A stretch of DNA of 64,000 nucleotides from an uncultured Lachnospiraceae bacterium (GTDB lineage: Bacteria > Bacillota > Clostridia > Lachnospirales > Lachnospiraceae). The stretch lies in assembly GCA_944381615.1 (NCBI GenBank), contig CALWLT010000006.1, positions 1-64,000 of the forward strand. The letters run 5' to 3'. The notes under the pieces were generated by a model. That model had not been told where the DNA came from and ran no database searches. It was given only the letters and a program-made list of their open reading frames with translations. Below, one piece after another: positions 27,747 through 35,575 of this stretch (positions are counted from its first letter, which is position 1; every line of letters starts with the position of its first letter). The translations under genes and the position numbers were made by a program.

Positions 27747-27775
27747 ATTATATCCTATCCGGGCCAAAAATGAAA
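27747..27775 (-). promoter_or_regulatory. Possible promoter of the asp23-fakA-recG unit
   Basis: A perfect TATAAT (27747-27752, minus strand) lies about 95 bases upstream of the asp23-like start. The -35 region, with a TTTCAT-like hexamer at suitable distance, is weak, so this call rests on the -10 alone. Confidence 0.4.
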
Positions 27776-27805
27776 GGAAGATTGTGAGAAATTTTTAAAT
27801 ATCGC

Positions 27806-27834
27806 TTGCAAATTCCGGTTCTTTCTGTTATTAT
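27806..27834 (+). promoter_or_regulatory. Promoter of rpmB
   Basis: TTGCAA (27806-27811) and TATTAT (27829-27834) are separated by 17 bases on the plus strand, about 55 bases upstream of the rpmB start, in an AT-rich patch. Confidence 0.7.
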
Positions 27835-27889
27835 ACCTTTGTTATGGATTTTAACAGGAAATCCAATGTTCGTTTAAGGAGGTGCTAGG

Positions 27890-28075
27890 ATGGCTAAGTG
27901 TGCAATCTGTGAGAAAGCTGCTCATTTCGGCAATGCAGTGAGTCATTCACATAGAAGATCCAATAAGATGTGGAAAGCGAACGTCAAGTCGGTCAGAGTG
28001 AAGACGAACGGCGGATCTCAGAAGATGTATGTTTGTACTTCTTGCCTGCGCTCCGGTCTTGTCGAGAGAGCGTAA
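27890..28075 (+). CDS. rpmB: 50S ribosomal protein L28
   Basis: This 61-residue basic protein is L28 of the large ribosomal subunit. It begins MAKCAICEKAAHFGNAVSHS and ends CTSCLRSGLVERA, with four cysteines in two CxxC pairs, which is the zinc-binding form of L28. AAGGAGG lies about eight bases before ATG. It stands alone between its own promoter and a terminator, divergent from the asp23-like gene, which is the arrangement seen in many Firmicutes. Confidence 0.97.
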   Translation: MAKCAICEKAAHFGNAVSHSHRRSNKMWKANVKSVRVKTNGGSQKMYVCTSCLRSGLVERA

Positions 28076-28104
28076 GCCGGTACAGAATCTACCTGAAATG
28101 CAGG

Positions 28105-28154
28105 AAAGCTGCTGCGGACAGATGAATCTCATCTGCAACGCGGCAGCTTTTTTT
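28105..28154 (+). terminator. Intrinsic terminator of rpmB
   Basis: An outer stem AAGCTGCTGCG paired with CGCGGCAGCTT (one wobble) encloses an inner CAGATGA/TCATCTG hairpin and is followed by a run of eight T residues on the plus strand. Confidence 0.85.
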
Positions 28155-28169
28155 CGTTTGCCCAAACGG

Positions 28170-28307
28170 TCAGCGGCAGAACAGGTTATACCCGAGGATC
28201 AGGCAGAAAACGGCCGCACAGACCCACAGAAAACTCTTTGGAAAAATCAGGACCAGCGTCATCCCGACGCCGGCCGAAAACAGCATCAGCCCGAACAGGC
28301 GCCTCAT
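28170..28307 (-). CDS. Small two-segment membrane peptide, 45 residues
   Basis: The frame reads MRRLFGLMLFSAGVGMTLVL, a Pro-containing turn, then a second hydrophobic stretch ending GYNLFCR. It therefore has two short transmembrane helices joined by a tight turn around IFPKSF. Peptides of this size and layout occur downstream of ytfJ-like genes in Lachnospiraceae and are annotated as hypothetical; no function is known to me. A GGGAGGGAG lies about ten bases before ATG. It is on the same strand as ytfJ, after a 179-base gap, and ends just after the rpmB terminator. Confidence 0.6.
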   Translation of the reverse strand: MRRLFGLMLFSAGVGMTLVLIFPKSFLWVCAAVFCLILGYNLFCR

Positions 28308-28486
28308 CCCCGCATCTCCCTCCCGTCAGAATCGCCGTCTTACGCGAATCCGCTTATTACAGGATATGAGACGCCTGTCATTTCGATACCGGAACTGCGC
28401 TTTCCCTGCCAGAACTCCCGGCCTCTCTTTCGTCAGGCTTCTTTCAGGCATGCCTTTCAAGCTTCCGGTTCCCCGCCAGAGCTTCT

Positions 28487-28906
28487 TTACTCCGGATCCT
28501 CGCGCACGGTTTTTTCCTGCCCGGACAGCTCCTCGGCCATCCGGTCCGCCTCCTGCATCGCCTCGTCCGAAATGCCGCCGCCGGCAAAGCGGTTGACCAG
28601 ATCCGGCACCAGATCGATGATCTTGGTCATCGGATCCTGATGCTTGATGCTGATCAGTTTCGTCACGCCGTTCTGAATAACCAGGACGGCGGTCGGCGAC
28701 ATTTTGGCGCTCATGCCCCCGGCCCCGTTCTGCTTGGACGGCTGCTGAAACGCGCCGGCCGCCATGCCGCAGGCGACGTCAATCAGAGGAAGAATGATCG
28801 TATCGCCGACGGTAACCGCCTCTCCCACGACGGTCTTGCTGCTCACAAAATGATCCATCCCCTGAAACATCGCTTCCACAGTGGATGTAAGATGGTTCTC
28901 TGCCAT
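28487..28906 (-). CDS. ytfJ: Sporulation protein YtfJ
   Basis: This 139-residue protein is a YtfJ-family (GerW) protein, needed for proper spore germination in Bacillus. It has the characteristic ENHLTSTVEAMFQGMDHFVSSKTVVGE start and a glycine-rich centre (GMAAGAFQQPSKQNGAGG). The middle VLVIQNGVTKLISI stretch follows. A GGAGG lies about eight bases before ATG. It directly follows the DUF2953 gene (YtfI), a pairing conserved in spore-formers. Confidence 0.93.
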   Translation of the reverse strand: MAENHLTSTVEAMFQGMDHFVSSKTVVGEAVTVGDTIILPLIDVACGMAAGAFQQPSKQNGAGGMSAKMSPTAVLVIQNGVTKLISIKHQDPMTKIIDLVPDLVNRFAGGGISDEAMQEADRMAEELSGQEKTVREDPE

Positions 28907-28907
28907 A

Positions 28908-29930
28908 TCAGATTCCTCCTCGGTTTCTCAATTTTCGGATCCAGGATCGGAGATTCCGATCGGCCAGAAGGCGCAGGCCGATCCACAGCAGCGTTCCGGC
29001 CCGGATCCTGCCGCGCAGGGAAATCTCCCCTTCCAGAAAGCTGCGGTCAAACACCGGATTTACCTCCAGCGTACTGCCATAAAACGGGTAGAGAAACGCG
29101 GCCAGGGCGGTCAGCTGCCCCATGCGGTACGGATCCTCCACGCCGAAGGAAAGCGTTCCCGACAGGCGCCGCGGGGCCAGATGGCGTAGGAGCTTTCCCG
29201 CCTGCCGTTTTAAAAGCGAAAAGGAGCGCCGGTTTTCCTCTTTTTCCAGAAAGCTGCGGATCTGCCCGTACTTGCCGGCCGCTCCCCCGGCGGCCGCAGC
29301 CAGCCTTCGCAGCAGCCGGCCCCCGCGAAACAAAAGCGAGCGCAGCGCGTCTTGAGGCCGCTGCAGCGCGTCCCGCAGCCGGCGCCGGAGACGTCCGCCT
29401 CTCAGGCGGCCGCCCGTCTTCCCGGCAGTTCCGTCTGAGGCCGTCCCGCGGCCGCCCGCTTCCCCGAAGCTCTCGTCCAAAGCCGTCCCGCGGCCGCCCG
29501 ACAGCTCCTGCGTGGTAAGAACCGGCTCCCGGTTTCCCGCGCTTTCGCTCCCGGTTTTTCCGGTTCTATCCGCCTTCTCCTCTTCCCGGCCGTCCGCTTT
29601 TTCTTCTCTCCGGGCGCCTGCTCCGTCTGCTTCCCACTCCTCTTCCCATTCGTCTTCCTCCTCCGGCCCGTCCCGGAAAAGAGGAAAGCCGAACAGACGG
29701 ACGTCAAAGGAAATCCCGTCCCGGCAGACCGCGCGAATCGAGAACGCCCGCCAGAACCAGGTAACCCCAAGCTCCCCTTCCGGCTTTCCGTGAAAAGACC
29801 CCCGCCCCCGGTAACGGACCGGGACCAGCAGGATCAGGGCTGCCGCCAGGAACATCAGGAAAATCAGAAAAAGAAGCAGGATTCCGCCCCATTTTAACAC
29901 CAATAACAATCCATGCAGCAAGCCATTCAC
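28908..29930 (-). CDS. DUF2953 domain protein (YtfI-like)
   Basis: This 340-residue protein has one N-terminal transmembrane segment (residues ~12-37), a VPVRYRGRGSF motif directly after it, a long Glu/Arg/Gly-rich low-complexity linker (residues ~95-190), and a C-terminal DUF2953 region (GVEDPYRMGQLTALAAFLYPFYG). In spore-formers it pairs with ytfJ; its role is unclear. The stop lies one base before the ytfJ start and the start overlaps the preceding gene by 4 bases, so coupling is likely. The linker is much less conserved-looking than the ends. Confidence 0.85.
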   Translation of the reverse strand: MNGLLHGLLLVLKWGGILLLFLIFLMFLAAALILLVPVRYRGRGSFHGKPEGELGVTWFWRAFSIRAVCRDGISFDVRLFGFPLFRDGPEEEDEWEEEWEADGAGARREEKADGREEEKADRTGKTGSESAGNREPVLTTQELSGGRGTALDESFGEAGGRGTASDGTAGKTGGRLRGGRLRRRLRDALQRPQDALRSLLFRGGRLLRRLAAAAGGAAGKYGQIRSFLEKEENRRSFSLLKRQAGKLLRHLAPRRLSGTLSFGVEDPYRMGQLTALAAFLYPFYGSTLEVNPVFDRSFLEGEISLRGRIRAGTLLWIGLRLLADRNLRSWIRKLRNRGGI

Positions 29931-30250
29931 CTCTGCCCGTTCTTTTTCAGAAATTCGTTCAGATCAAAGCCGCCGGTCTGGCGGTACAGATCGCTCACGA
30001 TCCGGGCGGCCACCTCCAGCGCCTCCTCGTACGACGCGCCGACCCCCAGAATCAGCAGCTCCTCCCGCTTTAAAAAGCGGTTGTGAAAGAGTTCGGCCGC
30101 CGACAGAATGTCGAGCAGGTTGGAAGGCCCTGCGGCCGGGACGATCACATGCACGCCCGGCCGGACCTTCTCTCTGCGGATACTCTGCAGAATCGCGAAC
30201 CGGCGTTTTTTTGCCTGTTCCCCTACATACAGATGCCGGTACCAGCGCAT
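29927..30250 (-). CDS. Conserved hypothetical protein, 107 residues
   Basis: I do not recognise a named family. The protein starts MRWYRHLYVGEQAKKRRFAI, then has a PGVHVIVPAAGPSNLLDILSA stretch followed by a predicted alpha/beta pattern (LLILGVGASYEEALEVAARIVSDLY). It has no membrane segment or signal. GAGGGAGG lies about six bases before ATG, and it overlaps DUF2953 by ATGA, so it is very likely translated. Its place between cinA and the sporulation pair DUF2953-ytfJ may point to a role in the same stage, but that is inference. Confidence 0.8.
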   Translation of the reverse strand: MRWYRHLYVGEQAKKRRFAILQSIRREKVRPGVHVIVPAAGPSNLLDILSAAELFHNRFLKREELLILGVGASYEEALEVAARIVSDLYRQTGGFDLNEFLKKNGQR

Positions 30251-30264
30251 CGCGTTCCTCCCTC

Positions 30265-31518
30265 TCAGTCCTTTTTACAGCTTTTCAGGATGCAGCGCCG
30301 CAGCAGATCCAGCGCCTGCACGACCGACTGCTCCCGGATCTTCTCCCGGTTTCCGCGAAACCGGCACTCCTCCACCGTCACATTGTCCTTCAGGCAGCAG
30401 GCCAGATAGACCAGGCCGACCGGTTTCTCCTTCGTGCCGCCGTCCGGGCCGGCAATGCCGGTAACCGCCACGCAGGCGTCCGCATCCGCGGCAAACACGC
30501 CGCCGATCGCCATCTCCTTTGCCGTCTGCGGGCTGACCGCCCCGTGCTTGCGCAGCGTCGCCTTATTGACCCCGAGAATCTTGCGCTTGGCCTTATTGGA
30601 GTAGGTAATATATCCCTCACGGAATACCTCCGACGCCCCGGGCACGTTGACGAGACGGCCCGCCAGAAGGCCTCCGGTACAGGATTCCGCCGTCGTAACC
30701 GTCAGATCGTACTTGTTCAGCAGGCGCACCACGACCTCCTCCAGCGTCTCTTTCTCGTCCGTCGTGTAGACCGCTTCCCCGAACCGTTTCCGGATCTCTT
30801 TTACCACCGGCTTTAAAAGCTTTTTCGCCTCGTCGTCCGTCGCGGCCCGGGCGGTCACGCGCAGATGCACCTCTTTCGTCTTCGCGTAGGTCGCCAGCGT
30901 CGGATTGCTCTGGCCATCGATCAGATCCAGGAGCATCTCCTCTACCTTGCTCTCGCCGTACCCGCAGATCTTGATCATCTGCGAGCGGATGGCGCCCTCG
31001 CCGCGGCTTCTCAGATACGGACAGACCTGATCCTCCATCATGGGATAGAGCTCATTCGGCGGCCCCGGAAGCAGGATCGCCGTCTTACCGTCCCGGCACA
31101 GGGCCAGTCCCGGCGCCGTCCCGTTTTCGTTGGGAAATACGACCGCGCCTTCCGGCACCAGGGCCTGCCGCCAGTTGCTCTCCGGGATATCCGTGCGGTT
31201 TCGCTGGCGGTACCACTCCTCCAGCCGTGCCCGCACGGCCGCGTCCTCTTTCATGGGAAAGCCCATTACCTCTGCGCAGACATCCTTCGTGATGTCGTCC
31301 TCCGTCGGCCCCAGGCCGCCGTTTAAAATCACGAGATCCGCCCTTGCGAGCGCCGCGCGGATCACGGCCGCCATCCGCTCCCGGTTGTCGCCTACCACCG
31401 TCTGATAGTAGACCGGCAGGCCAAGCAGCGCGCATTTCTCTGAGAGGTAGCGGGCGTTCGTATTCACGATATTGCCCAGCAGCAGCTCCGTCCCCACAAA
31501 TACCAGTTCCACCGTCAT
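30265..31518 (-). CDS. cinA: Competence/damage-inducible protein CinA
   Basis: This 417-residue two-domain protein has an N-terminal MoCF-like/pyrophosphatase domain (ELVFVGTELLLGNIVNTNARYLSEK, LNGGLGPTEDDITKD) and a C-terminal CinA-C NMN amidohydrolase domain (TTAESCTGGLLAGRLVNVPGAS, SPQTAKEMA, VTGIAGPDGGT). The catalytic Ser of the amidohydrolase domain is in the AESCTGG motif. Such proteins recycle NMN and ADP-ribose products. It follows pgsA by one base, as in many clostridia. Confidence 0.95.
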   Translation of the reverse strand: MTVELVFVGTELLLGNIVNTNARYLSEKCALLGLPVYYQTVVGDNRERMAAVIRAALARADLVILNGGLGPTEDDITKDVCAEVMGFPMKEDAAVRARLEEWYRQRNRTDIPESNWRQALVPEGAVVFPNENGTAPGLALCRDGKTAILLPGPPNELYPMMEDQVCPYLRSRGEGAIRSQMIKICGYGESKVEEMLLDLIDGQSNPTLATYAKTKEVHLRVTARAATDDEAKKLLKPVVKEIRKRFGEAVYTTDEKETLEEVVVRLLNKYDLTVTTAESCTGGLLAGRLVNVPGASEVFREGYITYSNKAKRKILGVNKATLRKHGAVSPQTAKEMAIGGVFAADADACVAVTGIAGPDGGTKEKPVGLVYLACCLKDNVTVEECRFRGNREKIREQSVVQALDLLRRCILKSCKKD

Positions 31519-31519
31519 G

Positions 31520-32062
31520 TCAGATGCTCCCTTCTGTCAGTACTTTATGATTCTTCGCGATATAATCAGCCAGGGAAATGACCGTCAGCGCCAGGGCAAT
31601 CCAGACGCAGATCTCCGTTACCGTCTCCAGCGCCGGGATCTCCAGGATCAGGAGAATGACCGCGATCATCTGGAACGTCGTCTTAAATTTGCCCCAGTAG
31701 CTGGCCGCGATGACCACGCCGTTGTCGGAAGCCACCAGGCGGAAGCCGCTGATGATAAACTCGCGGCTGATGATGATGATGACCATCCAGGCCGGAAGCT
31801 CGCCCAGCTCAATCAGCCCGATCAGCGCCGAACAGACTAACAGCTTGTCCGCCAGCGGATCCATAAACTTGCCAAAATTCGTGACCAGATTATATTTTCT
31901 CGCAATCTTCCCGTCCAGGAGATCCGTCAGGCTGGCCGCGACAAACAGGGCCGCCGCGATCAGGCGAAACTGCGGGATCTCCCCGTCCTCCCACAGAAGG
32001 AAAAAGACAAAAAACGGAATCATCAGCACGCGCAGCGTCGTCAGCTTATTCGGTAAATTCAT
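31520..32062 (-). CDS. pgsA: CDP-diacylglycerol-glycerol-3-phosphate 3-phosphatidyltransferase
   Basis: This 180-residue membrane enzyme makes phosphatidylglycerol phosphate. The CDP-alcohol phosphotransferase signature DG-x2-AR-x8-G-x3-D-x3-D is intact (DGKIARKYNLVTNFGKFMD and PLAD). Four or five hydrophobic segments are present, with the usual MNLPNKLTTLRVLMIPFF start. It overlaps the end of rimO by 17 bases and has GGAGAG upstream, so it is translated from the same mRNA. The rimO-pgsA-cinA order is common in Firmicutes. Confidence 0.95.
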   Translation of the reverse strand: MNLPNKLTTLRVLMIPFFVFFLLWEDGEIPQFRLIAAALFVAASLTDLLDGKIARKYNLVTNFGKFMDPLADKLLVCSALIGLIELGELPAWMVIIIISREFIISGFRLVASDNGVVIAASYWGKFKTTFQMIAVILLILEIPALETVTEICVWIALALTVISLADYIAKNHKVLTEGSI

Positions 32063-33383
32063 CGATCAACTCTCCTGTCAAATCATATTCAAACGCCCCG
32101 GTTACTCTGACCCGGCGAAATTCGCCGGATAAAAGAGGCGCGGCGCTGTTTACAAAGATCAGCCCGTCCACGTCGGGCGCGTCCCGGTAGGTGCGGCCGA
32201 CGCAGACGTTCTCATCGGCGACGCAGCCCTCGATCAGGACATCCAGGACCCTTCCCTTCATCTTCTCCGCATTTTCAAAGGCAATCTCCTGCTGCAGCTC
32301 CATCAGCTCGTCCCGCCGGCTCTCCCGGATCTCCTCCGGCACCTGATCCGGATAGGCGGCCGCCGGCGTATCCTCCTCCGCCGAGTAGGCAAAAACGCCC
32401 AGCCGGTCAAATTCCATCTCGTTGACGAAGCGGTAAAGCTCTTCGTGATCCTCCTGCGTCTCCCCGGGGAACCCCGAGATCAGCGTCGTGCGCAGCGCGA
32501 TATCCGGGATGCGCTCCCGGATTGCCGCAATGCGCTCCCGCAGCTCCCGCTGGCTGGTGCGCCGTCCCATGCGCCGCAGGATGCGATCGCTGGCGTGCTG
32601 AATGGGAATGTCCAGGTAATGGCAGACCTTCGGCTCCGTGCGGATGACCTCGATCAGCTCATCGGTAATCTCTTCCGGATAGCAGTAGAGAAGGCGGATC
32701 CAGGCAAATCCCTCAATCCCTGCCAGCCGGCGGAGAAGATCCGGCAGACATTTTTTCCCGTAAAGATCCACGCCGTACACCGTCGTCTCCTGCGCAACCA
32801 GGATCAGCTCCTTTACCCCCTGATCCGCCAGATAGCGCGCCTCCTCAAGAAGCTTCTCCATGGGGACGCTGCGGTACGGGCCGCGCAGGGAGGGAATAAT
32901 GCAGTAGGTGCAGCGCTTGTCGCAGCCCTCCGCGATCTTCAGATAGGCGTAATGGCCGCCGGTCGTGATCCGGCGCTTTTCCCGCACATCGGGAAGCGAG
33001 GAAAGCCCGTGGAAGCAGGAAACCTTCTCGCCGCCCAGCACCCGGTCCAGCACGGCGCGGATCTCGTCGTAGGAAGCCGTCCCCACGATGGCGTCCACCT
33101 CCGGCACCTCCGAGAGGATCTCCTCCTGATAGCGCTGGGCCATACAGCCGCTGACAATCAGGGCGCGGATATGGCCGCTCTCCTTCAACTTCGCCATCTC
33201 CAGGATGGTATTTACGCTTTCTTCCTTGGCGTCATTGATGAAACAGCAGGTATTGATCAGCACAATATCCGCTTCCTCCTCGCTGTCCGTAAAGGAGTAT
33301 CCCCCCTCGCCCAGGATTCCCAGCATCTTCTCCGTGTCCACCAGGTTCTTGTCGCAGCCCAGGGAAATACAGAGTATTTTCAT
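32046..33383 (-). CDS. rimO: Ribosomal protein S12 methylthiotransferase RimO
   Basis: This 445-residue radical SAM enzyme methylthiolates an aspartate of ribosomal protein S12. The N-terminal UPF0004 domain has its cysteines (ISLGCDKNLVD, INTCCFINDA, VSGCMAQRY). The radical SAM cluster is CDKRCTYCIIPSLRG, and a C-terminal TRAM domain follows. ATG 33381-33383, preceded by AGGAGATG, gives the canonical MKILCISLGC start; five extra upstream codons are unlikely. It heads the run rimO-pgsA-cinA-107aa-DUF2953-ytfJ. Confidence 0.96.
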   Translation of the reverse strand: MKILCISLGCDKNLVDTEKMLGILGEGGYSFTDSEEEADIVLINTCCFINDAKEESVNTILEMAKLKESGHIRALIVSGCMAQRYQEEILSEVPEVDAIVGTASYDEIRAVLDRVLGGEKVSCFHGLSSLPDVREKRRITTGGHYAYLKIAEGCDKRCTYCIIPSLRGPYRSVPMEKLLEEARYLADQGVKELILVAQETTVYGVDLYGKKCLPDLLRRLAGIEGFAWIRLLYCYPEEITDELIEVIRTEPKVCHYLDIPIQHASDRILRRMGRRTSQRELRERIAAIRERIPDIALRTTLISGFPGETQEDHEELYRFVNEMEFDRLGVFAYSAEEDTPAAAYPDQVPEEIRESRRDELMELQQEIAFENAEKMKGRVLDVLIEGCVADENVCVGRTYRDAPDVDGLIFVNSAAPLLSGEFRRVRVTGAFEYDLTGELIDEFTE

Positions 33384-33403
33384 CGTCATCTCCTCCATCT
33401 AAG

Positions 33404-33443
33404 AAAAGCCATCCCATGCGCCTTGCGGGCACGGGACGGCTTT
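33404..33443 (-). terminator. Terminator downstream of rpoZ
   Basis: AAAGCCGTCCC pairs with GGGATGGCTTT (one wobble) around a GC-rich loop and is followed on the minus strand by TTTTCTT. It separates rpoZ from rimO. Confidence 0.8.
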
Positions 33444-33453
33444 GGCATTCGTA

Positions 33454-33708
33454 TCAGAGCTCTTCCTCGGGAGAATCGTCCTCGTTTACAATCTTTACCC
33501 TGGACTGATAGAGCTCGTCGATGGCAATCGAAAGCGGCTTTCTCCCGTTCTCCACCACCATGGGCTCCGCTCCGGCAATCAGCTGTCTCGCACGCTTTGC
33601 CGTGGCAATGACAATCGAATAGCGGCTCTGGATCAGCGGCTCGTCGCCCGGCTCCACTCCGCTGTTTACTACCTTAATCAGATCGTTATATGACGGACGT
33701 AGCATCAT
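33454..33708 (-). CDS. rpoZ: DNA-directed RNA polymerase omega subunit
   Basis: This 84-residue omega subunit stabilises the beta' chain of RNA polymerase. It starts MLRPSYNDLIKVVNSGVEPGDEPL and has the family signature SRYSIVIATAKRARQLIAG, followed by a short acidic tail. Two ATG codons stand in tandem; the second may be the start. It lies seven bases after gmk, the usual order, and a terminator follows. Confidence 0.95.
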   Translation of the reverse strand: MMLRPSYNDLIKVVNSGVEPGDEPLIQSRYSIVIATAKRARQLIAGAEPMVVENGRKPLSIAIDELYQSRVKIVNEDDSPEEEL

Positions 33709-33714
33709 AATCCA

Positions 33715-34347
33715 TCATTCTCCTTTCTCAAACTGCTTCATATCTTCCTGGATCCGCTTTATCAGATCCTGCCGGCAGCACGCCCGCGTGTGCAAAGCCT
33801 GAATCAGGCGGTGCAGCTCCTCCACGCACTCGTCCAGCTTATCATTTACCAGAATATAATCGTAATTTCCCATCAGGCGGGATTCCTGCGCCGCGCGGCG
33901 AAGTCTCGCCTCGATCTTCTCGGCGCTCTCGGTCCCGCGTCCCAAAAGCCGCCTTTTAAGCTCCGCGGCATCCGGCGGCGTGATAAAAACCAGCGCGGCA
34001 TCGGGGAATTTCTCCTTCACGGCCAGCGCCCCCTGTACCTCAATCTCCAGAAGCACATCCTTTCCTGCAGCCAGACTGGCAAGCACGTACTCCTTCGGCG
34101 TCCCGTAGTACTGATCCACATACTGGGCGTACTCGATCAGCTCGTCGCGGGCAATCATGGACTCAAATTCCTCCCGCGTCTTAAAGTAATAGGCCTTCCC
34201 CTCTTTCTCGCCCTCCCGCGGCGCGCGGGTCGTGGCGGAAACAGAAAGCGCATAATTGTCGTAACGGGATACGAGTTCCTCCATAATGGTTCCCTTGCCC
34301 GCCCCGGAAAATCCGGAGACAACTGTCAGAATCCCCTGTTGATCCAT
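33715..34347 (-). CDS. gmk: Guanylate kinase
   Basis: This 210-residue kinase converts GMP to GDP. The P-loop GFSGAGKGT near residue 12 is followed by the GMP-binding SVSATTRAPREGE and YGTPKEYV, and the lid segment RLLGRGTESAEKIEARL. Length is normal. It lies between yicC and rpoZ. The remA (DUF370) gene that often sits between yicC and gmk in Firmicutes is absent; only a 111-base gap with short GC-rich hairpins remains. Confidence 0.97.
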   Translation of the reverse strand: MDQQGILTVVSGFSGAGKGTIMEELVSRYDNYALSVSATTRAPREGEKEGKAYYFKTREEFESMIARDELIEYAQYVDQYYGTPKEYVLASLAAGKDVLLEIEVQGALAVKEKFPDAALVFITPPDAAELKRRLLGRGTESAEKIEARLRRAAQESRLMGNYDYILVNDKLDECVEELHRLIQALHTRACCRQDLIKRIQEDMKQFEKGE

Positions 34348-34458
34348 CTCTGCCGCCTGCTTTCCTCTGATTTTTTCTGTATTCCGGCCCGCCCGGACCT
34401 TCGCCTTCCGGCGTATCCGGACTCCTGCAGGTCCGAAATTCCGGGCCCCGGCCTCCCG

Positions 34459-35346
34459 TTATTCAATGTTCTGAATCTGCTCCCTTACCTTCTCGATCTC
34501 CGTCTTGAGCGCGATGGCGCAGTTGGAAACCTCCAGATCGTTGGCTTTGGAAAGGATCGTATTGGCCTCCCGGTTCATCTCCTGCGCGATGAAATCCAGC
34601 TTGCGCCCCACGTTCCCGCCGGCCAGAAGCTCCGCCCTCGTCGCCTCGATATGGCTCTTTAAGCGGACCGTCTCCTCGTCGGTACAGACCTTGTCGGCAA
34701 AAATCGTGACCTCCGCGGCGATGCGCCCGTCCTCCACCGAAGCATTCTCCAGAAGCTCCCTTACCTTATCCAGGAGCCGGTTCCGGTATTCCTCCAGGAT
34801 CTCCGGCGCGCGCTTCTCGATCTGTGCGACCAGGCGGTCCATGTAGTCAAGCTTGGCCAGCAGATCCTCTTTCAGGCTCTCGCCCTCCCGGACGCGCGAC
34901 TCCACAAAGCGCCCCGCGGCCTCCCGGATCGCATGCTCCAGAATCTGCCACATGTGCTCCTCGTCCTCCGGCTGCTGCTCCATCAGGAAAATCTCCGGGA
35001 AACGGGCCAGGGACGAAACGCCCACATCGTTGGCGATCCCGAATTCCTCCGACATCTGCCTGAAATACGCCAGATACTCGCCGGCCAGCGCCCGGTTGTA
35101 CTTGAGCGACATGCGCTCCTGCGTATAATCCTCGTACGCGATGAACAGGTCGACCTTGCCGCGGCTGATATCCTGTTTTAAAAGCGAACGGATATCCGCC
35201 TCGAAGCAGTTAAACTTCCTGGGCATCTTAATGCTCAGATCCAGATAGCGGTGATTGACCGCCTTCATCTCTACCGAGATTTTATATTCATTGGTCGTGA
35301 TCTCACAGCGGCCGAACCCCGTCATACTCTTCAGCATCGCGGTCAT
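34459..35346 (-). CDS. yicC: YicC/YloC family endoribonuclease
   Basis: This 295-residue YicC-family protein is recognised by the N-terminal SMTGFGRCE, AVNHRYLDLSIKMPR and the C-terminal HIEATRAELLAGGNVGRKLDFIAQEMNREANTILSKAND. The YicC/YloC group are stress-linked endoribonucleases. The open frame is much longer upstream, but that part crosses the promoter. ATG 35344-35346 after AGAGGAAAG is chosen; alternatives are the next two ATG codons. It heads the yicC-gmk-rpoZ unit. Confidence 0.93.
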   Translation of the reverse strand: MTAMLKSMTGFGRCEITTNEYKISVEMKAVNHRYLDLSIKMPRKFNCFEADIRSLLKQDISRGKVDLFIAYEDYTQERMSLKYNRALAGEYLAYFRQMSEEFGIANDVGVSSLARFPEIFLMEQQPEDEEHMWQILEHAIREAAGRFVESRVREGESLKEDLLAKLDYMDRLVAQIEKRAPEILEEYRNRLLDKVRELLENASVEDGRIAAEVTIFADKVCTDEETVRLKSHIEATRAELLAGGNVGRKLDFIAQEMNREANTILSKANDLEVSNCAIALKTEIEKVREQIQNIE

Positions 35347-35391
35347 CTCTCTTTCCTCTGCAGTACGCGCCCGCAGGGCAACGCTAAAAGT

Positions 35392-35420
35392 ATTATAATG
35401 CAAACGGGACAGAGCGTCAA
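35392..35420 (-). promoter_or_regulatory. Promoter of yicC-gmk-rpoZ
   Basis: TTGACG (35415-35420) and a perfect TATAAT (35392-35397) are separated by 17 bases on the minus strand, about 45 bases upstream of the yicC start. Confidence 0.9.
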
Positions 35421-35478
35421 CTGAAATGTTCGCCCCGCGCGCGAATCCCGCGCGCGGACGGCTCCCGCCGCAGAAGGG

Positions 35479-35507
35479 TTGTTTTTCGCGCCTTTTCTGA
35501 TTATAAT
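35479..35507 (+). promoter_or_regulatory. Promoter of rqcH
   Basis: TTGTTT (35479-35484) and a perfect TATAAT (35502-35507) are separated by 17 bases on the plus strand. The predicted start of transcription (about 35513-35515) coincides with the beginning of a tandem repeat that fills most of the rqcH leader. Confidence 0.8.
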
Positions 35508-35514
35508 GAAAGAC

Positions 35515-35575
35515 AGAGATTCTCATCAATGAACGGTAGAGATTTTCATCAATGAACGGCAGAGATTTTCATCAG
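35515..35575 (+). repeat. 23-bp tandem repeat in the rqcH leader
   Basis: Two 23-base copies (35515-35537 and 35538-35560) differ at two positions, and a third truncated copy (35561-35575) follows. Each full copy contains an ATGAACGG. The repeat lies between the rqcH promoter and its ribosome-binding site. Confidence 0.95.

Noticed and set aside
35515-35575. Short direct repeats considered as a CRISPR array
   Set aside because: Copies are contiguous without spacers, only two and a half units, and no cas genes are present.
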